Assembly: GCF_001422285.1 (NCBI RefSeq)
Contig: NZ_LMMO01000006.1
Location: forward strand, 2,333-66,332
DNA from: Frigoribacterium sp. Leaf263
GTDB lineage: Bacteria; Actinomycetota; Actinomycetes; Actinomycetales; Microbacteriaceae
Reading direction: 5' to 3'
Length of the DNA: 64,000 bases
In this document: in pieces, positions 25,000 through 33,155 of the stretch
Layout: each line of letters starts with the position of its first letter
Numbering within the stretch: position 1 is the first letter of the stretch
Position numbers and translations under genes: made by a program
Notes under the pieces: generated by a model
Database searches by the model: none
The model's input: the letters and a program-made list of their open reading frames with translations, nothing else
What the model was told of the DNA's origin: nothing

Positions 25000-25913
25000 G
25001 CGGTTGCTCCCTGCTCGGCGCGGACTATACGGGCAACTACTTCCTGTGCCACGGCTTGAAGGTCGTCTGCTACTGACGTTGCTGAACGAGGTGAGTGAGC
25101 TGGTGCTTGTGCGTCTCCTCGGCGAATTTCATACCACTTGGGGCCCTTACGAATGTCGTCGTCTAGTTCGTGGACAAGGAGCCCACGCTCGCGGGTGGCT
25201 TGCGCAGTTGCTTCGCTGTGGCGGACGGTCGCGGTTAGAACAACGTCGTGATCGGCGTTGAAGAGCTCTGCAACGTTCTGGCGGGCTTCCCGCTCTACAG
25301 CCTTGGCCGCCTTTCCAACGTCGACCAGAACTACTCCGAGCAGGTCCAGCGAAGGATTGACGCTGAGAACGGCATCTAGTCGAGCGGCCACGGCAGAGAG
25401 TCCTTTACGGCTGCTGCGGTCGCTCTTAACAGGAACGAGAGCCCAGCGTGCTGCTGCAACTGCGGCTGTCTGAAGGGTCTCATCGCCGGGAGGGCAATCA
25501 AGGAGAACCATGTCGTAACCGCCGGCAATTGGTGAGAGGAGGCTTGCCAATGCGAGTTTGGCGCCGTCGGGATCTTTGTTTCCGCGAGCGGCTAAGCCCG
25601 CTGTTGCCTGGTCGAGCGCTGATCCGCCGGCGAAGACGTCGAGGTTGGTTCGCACGTTCTTCAGGGGGGCGGCATCGCCTCCAAACATGAGGGCCTGCGC
25701 CAGTGATCTCCCCTGGTCGTCCTGGGCCGAGTCTGTGTACCCGAGGTCTTCGGCCAAATTGCCTTGAGGGTCTAGATCCACGAGGAGGACGCGGTAGCCG
25801 CTAGCTGCGAGCATGCCGCCCACGTTGGCTGTCAGGGTTGTCTTGAGGACTCCCCCTTTGCCGTTGATCACAGCAATAACTCTCTCAAGATTAGTTCTGT
25901 CGATGACTGTCAT
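24996..25913 (-). CDS. parA: ParA-family partition ATPase
   Basis: 305 residues. Deviant Walker A is GKGGVLKTT (18-26), where the usual KGGxGKT Gly is Leu23. The signature Lys19 and catalytic Lys24 remain. VLLVDLDPQGNLAEDLG is A-prime/switch and DMVLLDCPPGDET is Walker B. It moves plasmid copies over the nucleoid with ParB. The operon promoter and the repeat array lie immediately upstream. Confidence 0.9.
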   Translation of the reverse strand: MTVIDRTNLERVIAVINGKGGVLKTTLTANVGGMLAASGYRVLLVDLDPQGNLAEDLGYTDSAQDDQGRSLAQALMFGGDAAPLKNVRTNLDVFAGGSALDQATAGLAARGNKDPDGAKLALASLLSPIAGGYDMVLLDCPPGDETLQTAAVAAARWALVPVKSDRSSRKGLSAVAARLDAVLSVNPSLDLLGVVLVDVGKAAKAVEREARQNVAELFNADHDVVLTATVRHSEATAQATRERGLLVHELDDDIRKGPKWYEIRRGDAQAPAHSPRSATSVADDLQAVAQEVVARIVRAEQGATA

Positions 25914-25942
25914 CAGCGGCCTTTCGTCTTGACAAGATTACC

Positions 25943-26094
25943 AGCTTCACCAGCAATGCCAGCTTCACCAGCAATGCCAGCTTCACCAGCAATGCCAGCT
26001 TCACCAGCAATGCCAGCTTCACCAGCAATGCCAGCTTCCCAGCTTCACCAGCAATGCCAGCTTCACCAGCAATGCCAGCTTCACCAGTAATGCT
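25943..26094. repeat. Array of eight 18-bp direct repeats (partition site or iterons)
   Basis: Unit AGCTTCACCAGCAATGCC repeated head-to-tail: five perfect copies at 25943-26032, an 8-bp truncated unit at 26033-26040, then three more at 26041-26094, the last with two changes (CAGTAATGCT). It sits between the parA start and the rep stop. It is the likely ParB-binding centromere; replication iterons are the alternative. Confidence 0.85.
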
Positions 26095-26114
26095 GCTATT
26101 TATTCCTACTACTG

Positions 26115-28007
26115 TCAAGCTGCGTCTCCGAGGTACTGGAACCTGCGCTGAGGATTCAGTGCGCCCTCGAGAACGAGCAGCCTCGCCGACTTGTGGTCGC
26201 CTCGACGGTCCGCTGAACGTGGGTACCGCGGCCAGGTCCGCTCACCAAATGACTGTTCGGTGAAGATCGGCCGGCTCGTGACGTGGGGTCGTCGGGGCCG
26301 TTGTTGCGGGGGAGTGGCCATGGTAATGACCTCGGCCTGCCACCAGGCCCACGTCTCGCGTTCAGCCGCATACCGACGCGCTCGCTCCGCAAGAACTCCC
26401 AATACGCCCGCAGCACGAGCGGCCGCGTCACGAAGGTCGCGACGGGACCGCATCCAACCCCCACCATCCTTGATGAGCAAACGATGCTTGCGCAATCGAC
26501 TCATAACAGTGGCTGCGTGGGCCACGCTCACGCCCAGAAGTTCCACCACGTAGGCCAGAGTTACCTGCCTGCGACCTGCGATTTCCGCGTACAAACGACC
26601 TGCCAGGTGTCCCAGACCGCCGCGGGTAAACAGATCATGTCGCCCTTCGACAAGTGCCTGTTCCAAGCCAACCATGAGGAGAGCGCGCCGGTCGAAGAGG
26701 TCGTGCGCGGGGCGGGGGTTATTAAGTGGTTGTGACCGGACCATGTCTGACACTGTGGAAACTGAGCGGGTAAGCCGCCACTCGGCGGCGTTGCCGCCGT
26801 CGGCTGAGGCGTCGCGTTGGATGAGTCCGGCCTGGCTGAGCGCTTGGAGCGCGGTGGCTGCCGTCGTGCGGCCGAGGCCTGTCATGAGAGCAAGGTCGCG
26901 GATGGAGGCAGCGACGACGGATTTGCCTGTCTGCAGCGTTAGGTAGGCGAGCGCGCGGAGAATGCTGAGCTGCGACTGGCCCGCCTCCGTACGCCAGCGG
27001 CCTGGTGTGGCGCTGATGCGCCTGAGGGCGACGTCGAGGTCCTCGACGAGGATCTGGAGCTCTGTCAGGTCGCGAGGCTCGGTCTCGCGGGGTAGCGGGC
27101 GGTACAGGGCCGCGTACGCCTGAGCCCGTGACCACTGGCGCTCGAGGCGGTTGCGGGTGTCTTCGGGGGAGCGGGGTCGCCTGGTGCCGCGTCCGGTGTT
27201 CTTCGACCGGTAGTGCTCCATGCCCGGCGCGGTGCGCGCTGCACGCTCGACATCGGCGAAGTCCCAGCCGGCGACTGCAGCTGAGAGGAGGCACATGAAT
27301 CCTGTCCAGCTGGGGTTTCCGCCTCCGTCGATGGTCGCCATGTGGGCTTCGCCGGCCTTGCTCAAGCGGCGATGTGCACGGTGTCGTATGTCGACGGGGC
27401 CGGATGGCTCGCTGTTCTGTGCCTGCATGGCGGGTCTGAGCCCGTCAAGGGTCCTGATGACGGCTGCGAGAGCCTCAGCGGTCGTCTGCGGCGCGATGAG
27501 TTCCTGGAGTGAGCCACGGATTACGACCGAGCGGGACCCGTTGTGGTGGGGGGACAGCGGTGGACGGGCGGATCCTTCGCTGGGGTTGCAGAGCATCCCG
27601 TAGTCGAGGGTCCGGAGTACTTGGTGGGCCACACGGCCAAGAGCGGCAATGACGGATGCGGCTGCTCCTCCTCGGATAGCGACCCAGAGGTGGCGGCCGC
27701 CACTCGATGACGACTGGCACACAACGTGGGGGATCCCGTGGTCGTGGAGGATGCGTGACAGCTGGTCGCAGTCATCGACTGCCTGTTCAACGAGCTCGGG
27801 GGAAGTTCCGGTCTTGTCTTTGCCGTCGAAGTCGAAGCAGAGGAAGCGGAAGAGGCCGTTGCTGTCGGTGAGGCGCATGGCCCAGGGGGTTGTGGGCTCG
27901 ACAGGGCCTACCCGGCGCAGCAGGGGATAGGAGTTGTGCTCGAGCTGCCCGTAGGCGTCTCGCTTCATGACTCGGACCTGGTCCCGAGGGGACAGCCGAC
28001 GGGTCAA
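26115..28007 (-). CDS. Plasmid replication initiator with AEP-primase-like domain
   Basis: 630 residues from TTG 28007; an ATG at 27968 (MKRDAYG) is also possible. The N-terminal half carries archaeo-eukaryotic-primase motifs: FLCFDFDG (Asp59, Asp61) and SSGGRHLWV (101-109, His106). The middle has wHTH segments (ASIRDLALMTGLGRTTAATALQAL and TLAYVVELLGVSVAHAATVM). This matches Rep-type proteins of actinobacterial plasmids, which bind the origin and prime synthesis. Its leader is covered by a putative antisense RNA. Confidence 0.8.
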   Translation of the reverse strand: MTRRLSPRDQVRVMKRDAYGQLEHNSYPLLRRVGPVEPTTPWAMRLTDSNGLFRFLCFDFDGKDKTGTSPELVEQAVDDCDQLSRILHDHGIPHVVCQSSSSGGRHLWVAIRGGAAASVIAALGRVAHQVLRTLDYGMLCNPSEGSARPPLSPHHNGSRSVVIRGSLQELIAPQTTAEALAAVIRTLDGLRPAMQAQNSEPSGPVDIRHRAHRRLSKAGEAHMATIDGGGNPSWTGFMCLLSAAVAGWDFADVERAARTAPGMEHYRSKNTGRGTRRPRSPEDTRNRLERQWSRAQAYAALYRPLPRETEPRDLTELQILVEDLDVALRRISATPGRWRTEAGQSQLSILRALAYLTLQTGKSVVAASIRDLALMTGLGRTTAATALQALSQAGLIQRDASADGGNAAEWRLTRSVSTVSDMVRSQPLNNPRPAHDLFDRRALLMVGLEQALVEGRHDLFTRGGLGHLAGRLYAEIAGRRQVTLAYVVELLGVSVAHAATVMSRLRKHRLLIKDGGGWMRSRRDLRDAAARAAGVLGVLAERARRYAAERETWAWWQAEVITMATPPQQRPRRPHVTSRPIFTEQSFGERTWPRYPRSADRRGDHKSARLLVLEGALNPQRRFQYLGDAA

Positions 28008-28066
28008 CTCCCAAGCCGACCCCCCAAGAAGGGACGCCGATCTCTCTGAAATTCCTGGCGCGTCGC

Positions 28067-28094
28067 TTGCGCGCGCAGAAATGCTGTCTACACT
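28067..28094 (+). promoter_or_regulatory. Sigma-70-like promoter for a countertranscript
   Basis: TTGCGC (28067-28072), 16-bp spacer, TACACT (28089-28094), predicting a start near 28101 on the plus strand, opposite to rep. Confidence 0.5.
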
Positions 28095-28100
28095 GATGCC

Positions 28101-28255
28101 ATCACCTTCCTTCGGGATGGTGGTACGACAAAGGCCCGGTTGGTAGCCGGTCTTTATCGGAACTTGAAGCTCAAACCCAACAGTCTTGGCGGATCGAGGG
28201 GCTAGAGCAGCGATCTTGTGAGAGCCCGTCGCGCAAGCGGCGGGCTCTTTCGTTT
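28101..28255 (+). ncRNA. Putative antisense RNA controlling rep
   Basis: Inferred ~150-nt transcript between a plus-strand promoter (28067-28094) and an intrinsic terminator (28221-28252), lying in the gap between the RHH gene and rep, both on minus. The 5' end forms a 10-bp stem (28101-28110 with 28115-28124, one mismatch) capped by a C(TTCG)G tetraloop. A second small stem, CCGG-N7-CCGG, follows. No ORF is present. The arrangement mirrors countertranscribed copy-control RNAs such as pMV158 RNAII. Confidence 0.5.
28221..28255 (+). terminator. Intrinsic terminator
   Basis: Stem AGAGCCCGTCGC / GCGGCGGGCTCT (one G-T pair) with loop GCAA, then TTCGTTT on the plus strand. On minus there is no T-run, so it acts for plus-strand transcription and leaves the RHH-rep readthrough possible. 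Confidence 0.75.
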
Positions 28256-28493
28256 AAGCAGCCGGGATAGGCAACTCCTCGAGCTTCTTGTCGCGGGGGT
28301 GCTCGACCAGGGGAAGACACCCCTGCTCGGCAACGATCTGGGCTACGAGCGCTTCCATGTAATACGCGATGGAGACACCGCTGGCAGCAGCAGCTGCACG
28401 GACCTCCAGGCGCGTCTCAGGGGACACACGGCCCTGCAGAAGGACCGTGGGGACGTTCTGGGGTCGATGTGCCAGCCCACGGATTGCGCTCAT
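28254..28493 (-). CDS. CopG-like ribbon-helix-helix protein
   Basis: 79 residues from ATG 28493. NVPTVLLQGRVSPETRLEVR and AAAASGVSIAYYMEALV give the strand-helix-helix of RHH repressors. It lies upstream of rep on the same strand with a ~246-base gap holding the antisense RNA candidate. By analogy with CopG it may repress the rep transcript and set copy number. The upstream GTG/ATG at 28577 would add an unrelated-looking 28 residues. Confidence 0.65.
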   Translation of the reverse strand: MSAIRGLAHRPQNVPTVLLQGRVSPETRLEVRAAAAASGVSIAYYMEALVAQIVAEQGCLPLVEHPRDKKLEELPIPAA

Positions 28494-28644
28494 GCAGCCA
28501 TCTTGGGCACTTAAGATGCATACACCCGCGTCATCTGGGCGCGTGTCGCGGTTAAAGTCACCAGAACCTCCGCACAAAGCTCCTGGGCTGCGATCTCCGA
28601 CTCGTCAGGCCAGGAGGCGCTGTAAAGCCAAGGCGACCTCGTTG

Positions 28645-28950
28645 TCAGCCGAGAAGTTCGGTGCGGAGCTGGGTGACGAGCTGCTCGACGTAAGCGACGT
28701 CGGCCGTGTAGCGGACGGCGTAACCGCGACGGTCTTCGCCTGCAACGTCGCCGACGATGACGCCCGTGGATTCCAGCTCGGCAAGGTGTCGGCCGAGACT
28801 GCTGGTGGCCACGCCGGTGCCTTCCTGGATCTGCCCTTTGTAGCTGTTCGGGTGCTCGATCAGAAACCGGATGATCTTTCGGTACTGGGGTGAGCGCGCG
28901 AGAGCGCTCAGGGCGTCGAGCCCGGCGGCCGGGTCCTGGGGTGCTGGCAC
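28645..28950 (-). CDS. ArsR-like winged-helix regulator
   Basis: 101 residues from GTG 28950. It has the wHTH core ALARSPQYRKIIRFLIEHPN, QEGTGVATSSLGRHLAELES and a DRRGYAVRYTAD wing. No metal-site Cys is visible. It precedes (in genome order) the FHA operon on the same strand with a ~186-base gap, and may control the conjugation genes. Confidence 0.7.
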   Translation of the reverse strand: MPAPQDPAAGLDALSALARSPQYRKIIRFLIEHPNSYKGQIQEGTGVATSSLGRHLAELESTGVIVGDVAGEDRRGYAVRYTADVAYVEQLVTQLRTELLG

Positions 28951-29136
28951 GGGGATGACTTTCTACAGCGTGGACGGACGGCTGCATGGAGGCGTTGTGA
29001 CCGTTTGCTGGATCACTCTGCTGTGCCCCCACGAGAGCAAGAGCGCGGCGAGGCCAGCAGGCCCTGATGTGGTCTAGCGATCGACAGTACTGATGGACCC
29101 CCGTAGAAGGTCAAGACGGTTTTTCTCATTGGGGCA

Positions 29137-29988
29137 TCACTCCTTCGTGAGCTTCGCAAGGTGGACAGTGAAGATCTGATCGCCGATGGCGACGCGGTCG
29201 CCGTCAGCGAGCGTGTGGGGATCTCCGGCGTGCAGCTGCACAGCCGGGCCGCCGTCGACGGGGAACACGACGGTTCCGTTACCGGAGCCACGGTCTGTGA
29301 TCCAGAAGCCTGCATCGTTCCAACCCGCCATCAGGTGACTCTTGGAGACCGAGCGTTCCGGGTCGTCGATCGTGACGAGCTGGTCGACGGCTTCGCCCTC
29401 GTCGGCCGCGGGGCGTCGGCCGATCAGGGCCGTCCCGGCGATGCTCACGGATGCCCCGGTCGTGAACACGAGCTGGGCTTCGCGCCTGTCGCCGGTGTTT
29501 CGGACGATGGTGGCCTCGACGTCGTCGGGTAGCTCCGGGTTCGGGGTCCAGTCCGCCGGCTCCGGGGGAGTAGTGGCGGTGACGATCGCCACCTGCTCAT
29601 CCGGGCTCGGCATCACAGGCAGGGGCGGGAGTGTCGGGTCGACGTCGATCGGTGCCGCGAGAGCAGCGGCGCTGCCGGCGGGCATGAACGCCTCGGGCGG
29701 TGCCATGGGCGCCGGCACCTGGGACGGGCCTACCGGCTCTGGTGCGCGTCGGCGGGCGCCGCCTCGGTGCACGATGACGCGCCCGTCGGGGTGGACGGCG
29801 AATCGGACGGTCGTGCCGTCGTCGTCAGCTGTCACGTCGAGGGGGAGCGCCTGGACGGCCGCGTGGCTGGTCAGGACCGCTAGGGCCTGTTCCCGGGCAG
29901 CAGCGAGTGTGTCGGCCTCGAGCGAGACGCTTTGGCCGGGGAGGCCGACGACTCCTCGGCCGGTGGGATGCAGGATGACGTGGATCAT
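29137..29988 (-). CDS. FHA-domain protein of the conjugation locus
   Basis: 283 residues. The C-terminal FHA domain has GTALIGRRPA, the phosphothreonine-binding SVSKSHLMAGW and the GSGNGT turn. The N-terminal ~75 residues form a small alpha/beta domain that resembles the N-terminus of the upstream propeller protein's partner. A Pro/Ala linker joins them. It would read Thr-phosphorylation (Ser/Thr kinase signalling) and dock on the conjugation machinery. Coupled by ATGA to the upstream gene. Confidence 0.8.
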   Translation of the reverse strand: MIHVILHPTGRGVVGLPGQSVSLEADTLAAAREQALAVLTSHAAVQALPLDVTADDDGTTVRFAVHPDGRVIVHRGGARRRAPEPVGPSQVPAPMAPPEAFMPAGSAAALAAPIDVDPTLPPLPVMPSPDEQVAIVTATTPPEPADWTPNPELPDDVEATIVRNTGDRREAQLVFTTGASVSIAGTALIGRRPAADEGEAVDQLVTIDDPERSVSKSHLMAGWNDAGFWITDRGSGNGTVVFPVDGGPAVQLHAGDPHTLADGDRVAIGDQIFTVHLAKLTKE

Positions 29989-31451
29989 CGGTCGTCTCTT
30001 TCGTCCTCGCGGCCGAGCGCGTAGAGCAGTGTGCTGTCGACCTTCTCGGCCACAACGTAGGCGTAATCGGCCACGACGGCGGCGGGCACGGTGGTGTCGT
30101 CGGTCGAGAGCGTCGTAAACGGGGCGACCTCGAATGAGTCGCCCTCGAGGCGCGCGACGACGGGCTCGCGGTCCTGGGTGCCGTAGATCGTGTCGCCGTC
30201 GATGACGGCGGGCACGACTTCGTCGACGGCCACGATCTGCGGCTCTTCCCCGTAGTCGATGAAGATCCCGCCGAGTGTCAGCGTCGTGCCGGTCGTCGAG
30301 TGAATCGGGGCGGTGTCGTCCCGGACGGTCCCACTAGGGACTTTCGCGGCGGCGACGATGGTGTTGGTTTCGAGGTCGATGAGGTTCACCAGGTCGGTCG
30401 CGTTGTCGTCGGTGGGCCACACGGTGATCAGGTGGGTGTCGTCGGCGGCGGTGATGAGCGTGGGGTCGTAGTCGACTCCGCGCGGCCCGGGCAGATCGTT
30501 TTTGACCGGTTCGCCGGCGGTGGGGATGGTCCACCAGCTCTTCGCGTTCGCGGCGATCGCGGTGTCTTGGGTGGCGAGGATGGCCGTGGACGTCACGGGC
30601 ACGTCGACGCGCTTGACGCCGTTCTCGGTGAGGAGGGCGATCGTCTGGTCACTCAGGGTGACCAGGGGTGCCGAGCCGAGGTAGCTGACCTCGCCGGTGG
30701 CTTTGATGTCCACGCTCGTTCCCGGGACACGGGCGGAGTCGTCGGTGTCGAGGGGCCAGAGGGTCAGGGCTGTGCTGCCCGCCGTGGCCAGCACGGGCCG
30801 GTTCTCGACGGTCGTGGCGTGGATGCCGGCCTGTCCTGTTGGGCCTCCGTTGCCGCGCCAGGTGACTGATCCGGTGGCGCCGTCGAGGATGGCGAGGTTC
30901 CCGTCGTTGTCGACGACGACGACTCGGCCGTCCTCGAGCAGCACGGGTGTCGATCGCGACTGCACCGGGACGGACCAGGCCGCTTTCTGGCCGTAGCCGG
31001 GCGGGGCGAGCACGGGGAGGTTCGCGAGGTAGCCGGGCGGCTCTGCGGCTGTCGGAGCGACCACGGCGGGCTCAGAACCCGTGGTGAACACGACAGCTCC
31101 GACACCGCCGGCGACGAGCACCATGGCGAGCACCGCGGCGCCGCCCACGACGACGCGTCGACGCTTCCCGCCGTCGGCTGCGGCGGTGTCTGGGGGAGTG
31201 ATGTCGTACGGGGTGCCGTCCGCCTTCACGACCATCAGGTGCGTGCCGTCAGGGGAGGTGGCGCGGACGCGGATGGCCTCGAGCCCGTGGTCGCGGGCGA
31301 TCTGGGCGACGGCGGCGATCCCGGCGTCCGTGGGCGGTCCGTCCATGCCGATATCGACGGGGGCCCCGTTGACGGTGATGGAGCTGTCGTCCCGGAGATC
31401 CAGGGTGACGACGGGGAACGGGGGGACGGTGGTCGGGTCGAACTCAGGCAT
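29985..31451 (-). CDS. Single-TM protein with extracytoplasmic beta-propeller
   Basis: 488 residues. A cytoplasmic N-terminal domain (~1-95) is followed by one TM helix (~98-122, VVVGGAAVLAMVLVAGGVGAVVF). The C-terminal ~360 residues read as repeated beta-propeller/PQQ-like blades (TPVLLEDGRVVVVDNDGNLAILDGATGSVTW). It is likely a cell-surface scaffold in mating-pair formation. It overlaps the upstream hydrolase gene by 8 bp and the FHA gene by ATGA. Confidence 0.75.
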   Translation of the reverse strand: MPEFDPTTVPPFPVVTLDLRDDSSITVNGAPVDIGMDGPPTDAGIAAVAQIARDHGLEAIRVRATSPDGTHLMVVKADGTPYDITPPDTAAADGGKRRRVVVGGAAVLAMVLVAGGVGAVVFTTGSEPAVVAPTAAEPPGYLANLPVLAPPGYGQKAAWSVPVQSRSTPVLLEDGRVVVVDNDGNLAILDGATGSVTWRGNGGPTGQAGIHATTVENRPVLATAGSTALTLWPLDTDDSARVPGTSVDIKATGEVSYLGSAPLVTLSDQTIALLTENGVKRVDVPVTSTAILATQDTAIAANAKSWWTIPTAGEPVKNDLPGPRGVDYDPTLITAADDTHLITVWPTDDNATDLVNLIDLETNTIVAAAKVPSGTVRDDTAPIHSTTGTTLTLGGIFIDYGEEPQIVAVDEVVPAVIDGDTIYGTQDREPVVARLEGDSFEVAPFTTLSTDDTTVPAAVVADYAYVVAEKVDSTLLYALGREDERDDR

Positions 31452-32544
31452 TCGTTTTCACTCCGTAGAACTCCCAGTGCCAGGCCTCGTGCGGGCCACG
31501 GCCACCGGGCTTGGCCCAGTCGGGGTGGACCCATCCGTAGGTTCCGGCGTTGGCGACGAGCCAGTTGTAGGTGCGGTCGTAGTAGGCGATTCGTGCGTGA
31601 CTCGGGGTGCCGATGTCCACAGCCAGCGCCCACCCGTGGTTCGAGAATCCGGGGGTCGCGGCGCCGCCGCCGTAGAGCCTTTTCGCCTCGACCTGGCCTT
31701 CGAAGTCGCGGTACCCGTCGTTGATCGGGATATCGCTTCCGAACTCGGCCCGGTAGGCATTGTTCATCGCCGTCAGGGCTGCGGCCGCGTCGGGGCGGAG
31801 GTACATGGTGCCGACGTAGCTCTGGTTCGTCGTCCACGGGATCGGGACGACGGCGGTGGTGTCGATGCGGCCGTTGTCGTAGCCGCCCCACTTGCCGGGC
31901 TTGGTGCCGTTGGCCTCGGCGTAGTCGCCGGAGGCACCGACGGCGCAAGCGGAGGCGCCGGGCCCGCCGGCGGAGGGGTCGAGCTGAACCCCGGAGAGGG
32001 TGGAGACGATGTTCACGGCCCCGGACCAGTACTTCTCGTAGTGGTACGGGTCGGCGTTGATCTGCACGCGGTGCGCGGCGATGCTCGGTTCGAGGCCCTG
32101 CCAGTTGTCGACCGTGATCAGCTTCTTGAAGAAGTTCGTCGCGCTGATCGTGGGGTTCATCCGATCCTCGTATGACCCCCATGTCCCGTTGGCGCGCTGT
32201 TGAAACAGGCCCCGCGAGTCGGGTCCGACGGCGTCGCCCTTGTCGATGACTGTGAGCGAGGACTCGCCCATGGCGGTCATGACGCCGATGGCCTGGCCCT
32301 TGGCGTCGAGCCCTATGGCCTGTCCGGCGTTCATGATGTACGCGGCGTTCACGAGCTGCACGCCGCTGTAGTCGCCGACGGTCTGCACCGGCAGCTCAGC
32401 GACGTCGACGCTGACTGCAGGCGTGCCCGAGCCCTGTCCTGTGCTCGCGCTGGCGGGCTGGCAGTTACCCCCTGAGAACAGCACCACGACCAGCAGCGGA
32501 ACCGCGAGAACGGCAGCTGCACCGCCGGCGGCGACCCGCTTCAT
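31444..32544 (-). CDS. Bifunctional peptidoglycan hydrolase (lytic-transglycosylase-like plus M15 VanY)
   Basis: 366 residues from ATG 32544 (ATGA with the upstream gene). A signal/TM segment occupies residues 1-27. The first domain (~60-185) has GESSL (Glu94) and GLFQQRANGTWG of SLT-like lysozymes. The second (~245-362) is a zinc D,D-carboxypeptidase: SNHGWALAVD (His303, Asp310) and EAWHW (Glu353, His356). It would open the wall for the conjugation channel, equivalent to VirB1-type hydrolases. Confidence 0.85.
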   Translation of the reverse strand: MKRVAAGGAAAVLAVPLLVVVLFSGGNCQPASASTGQGSGTPAVSVDVAELPVQTVGDYSGVQLVNAAYIMNAGQAIGLDAKGQAIGVMTAMGESSLTVIDKGDAVGPDSRGLFQQRANGTWGSYEDRMNPTISATNFFKKLITVDNWQGLEPSIAAHRVQINADPYHYEKYWSGAVNIVSTLSGVQLDPSAGGPGASACAVGASGDYAEANGTKPGKWGGYDNGRIDTTAVVPIPWTTNQSYVGTMYLRPDAAAALTAMNNAYRAEFGSDIPINDGYRDFEGQVEAKRLYGGGAATPGFSNHGWALAVDIGTPSHARIAYYDRTYNWLVANAGTYGWVHPDWAKPGGRGPHEAWHWEFYGVKTNA

Positions 32545-33029
32545 TCGATGCCCTCGGGCGGGGTCAGTCGTGACACCGTCCATTCGCCGCCGACCGCCTG
32601 GCGGTTCAGGAGCACTTGGTACTGCCCGACGTCAGTCGGGACAAGAACGGTGATCTGCGTTGCGTCCGGGGCGGCGCTCACGCGTGGCTCGCCGGTCACG
32701 CTCGAGGCGGGGACGAGCGCCGGGTCGGTGAACTCATACGCCACGAGGGCATCGCCGTCGAGGTAGCGGTTGAACCCGTCCCACCACTGGTCGTAGGGGA
32801 GCTCGTTCTGCACGAAGGCCTCCATGGCCCCGAGGGCGACATCGGCGGCCTCGTCGGCGCCGGCGTCGTCCATGGTGTCGGGGACCGGTGACGCGGTGTC
32901 GGTAGAACGTGCTGTACTGATTCCGGGACTGGGGGTCTCGGGGGAGTCGGGCGACGTGCACGCACTGATGCCGAGAACCAGAGCGAGAGCGACAACCAGG
33001 GCCACGCCAAAGGCAGATCGTCGAGCCAT
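32541..33029 (-). CDS. Conjugation-associated lipoprotein
   Basis: 162 residues. Signal peptide with lipobox LGISAC, Ser/Pro/Thr linker, then a compact domain (DVALGAMEAFVQNELPYDQWWDGFNRYLD...VTVLVPTDVGQYQVLLNRQ) of NTF2/TcpC-like appearance. It is the first gene of the minus operon, divergent from 33156. Probably an extracytoplasmic structural part of the mating channel. Confidence 0.7.
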   Translation of the reverse strand: MARRSAFGVALVVALALVLGISACTSPDSPETPSPGISTARSTDTASPVPDTMDDAGADEAADVALGAMEAFVQNELPYDQWWDGFNRYLDGDALVAYEFTDPALVPASSVTGEPRVSAAPDATQITVLVPTDVGQYQVLLNRQAVGGEWTVSRLTPPEGIE

Positions 33030-33155
33030 CGGTCATCTCCTAGGGTGCGCGCGGGTGAACCTCAAACGAGTGTATAAACGTACTTGTCTGTATAGCAATA
33101 CTTGTCTACGGTATAGCTATCTTGCAAAGTGAGTTTTCACGACGAGGGGACCGGC

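Noticed and set aside
25943-26094. CRISPR array
   Set aside because: Repeats are contiguous 18-mers with no spacers and no cas genes nearby.
25891-26118. Minus-strand reading frame through the 18-bp repeats giving a periodic Leu/Val/Lys peptide
   Set aside because: The periodicity is produced by the DNA repeats; there is no Shine-Dalgarno and the product is low-complexity.
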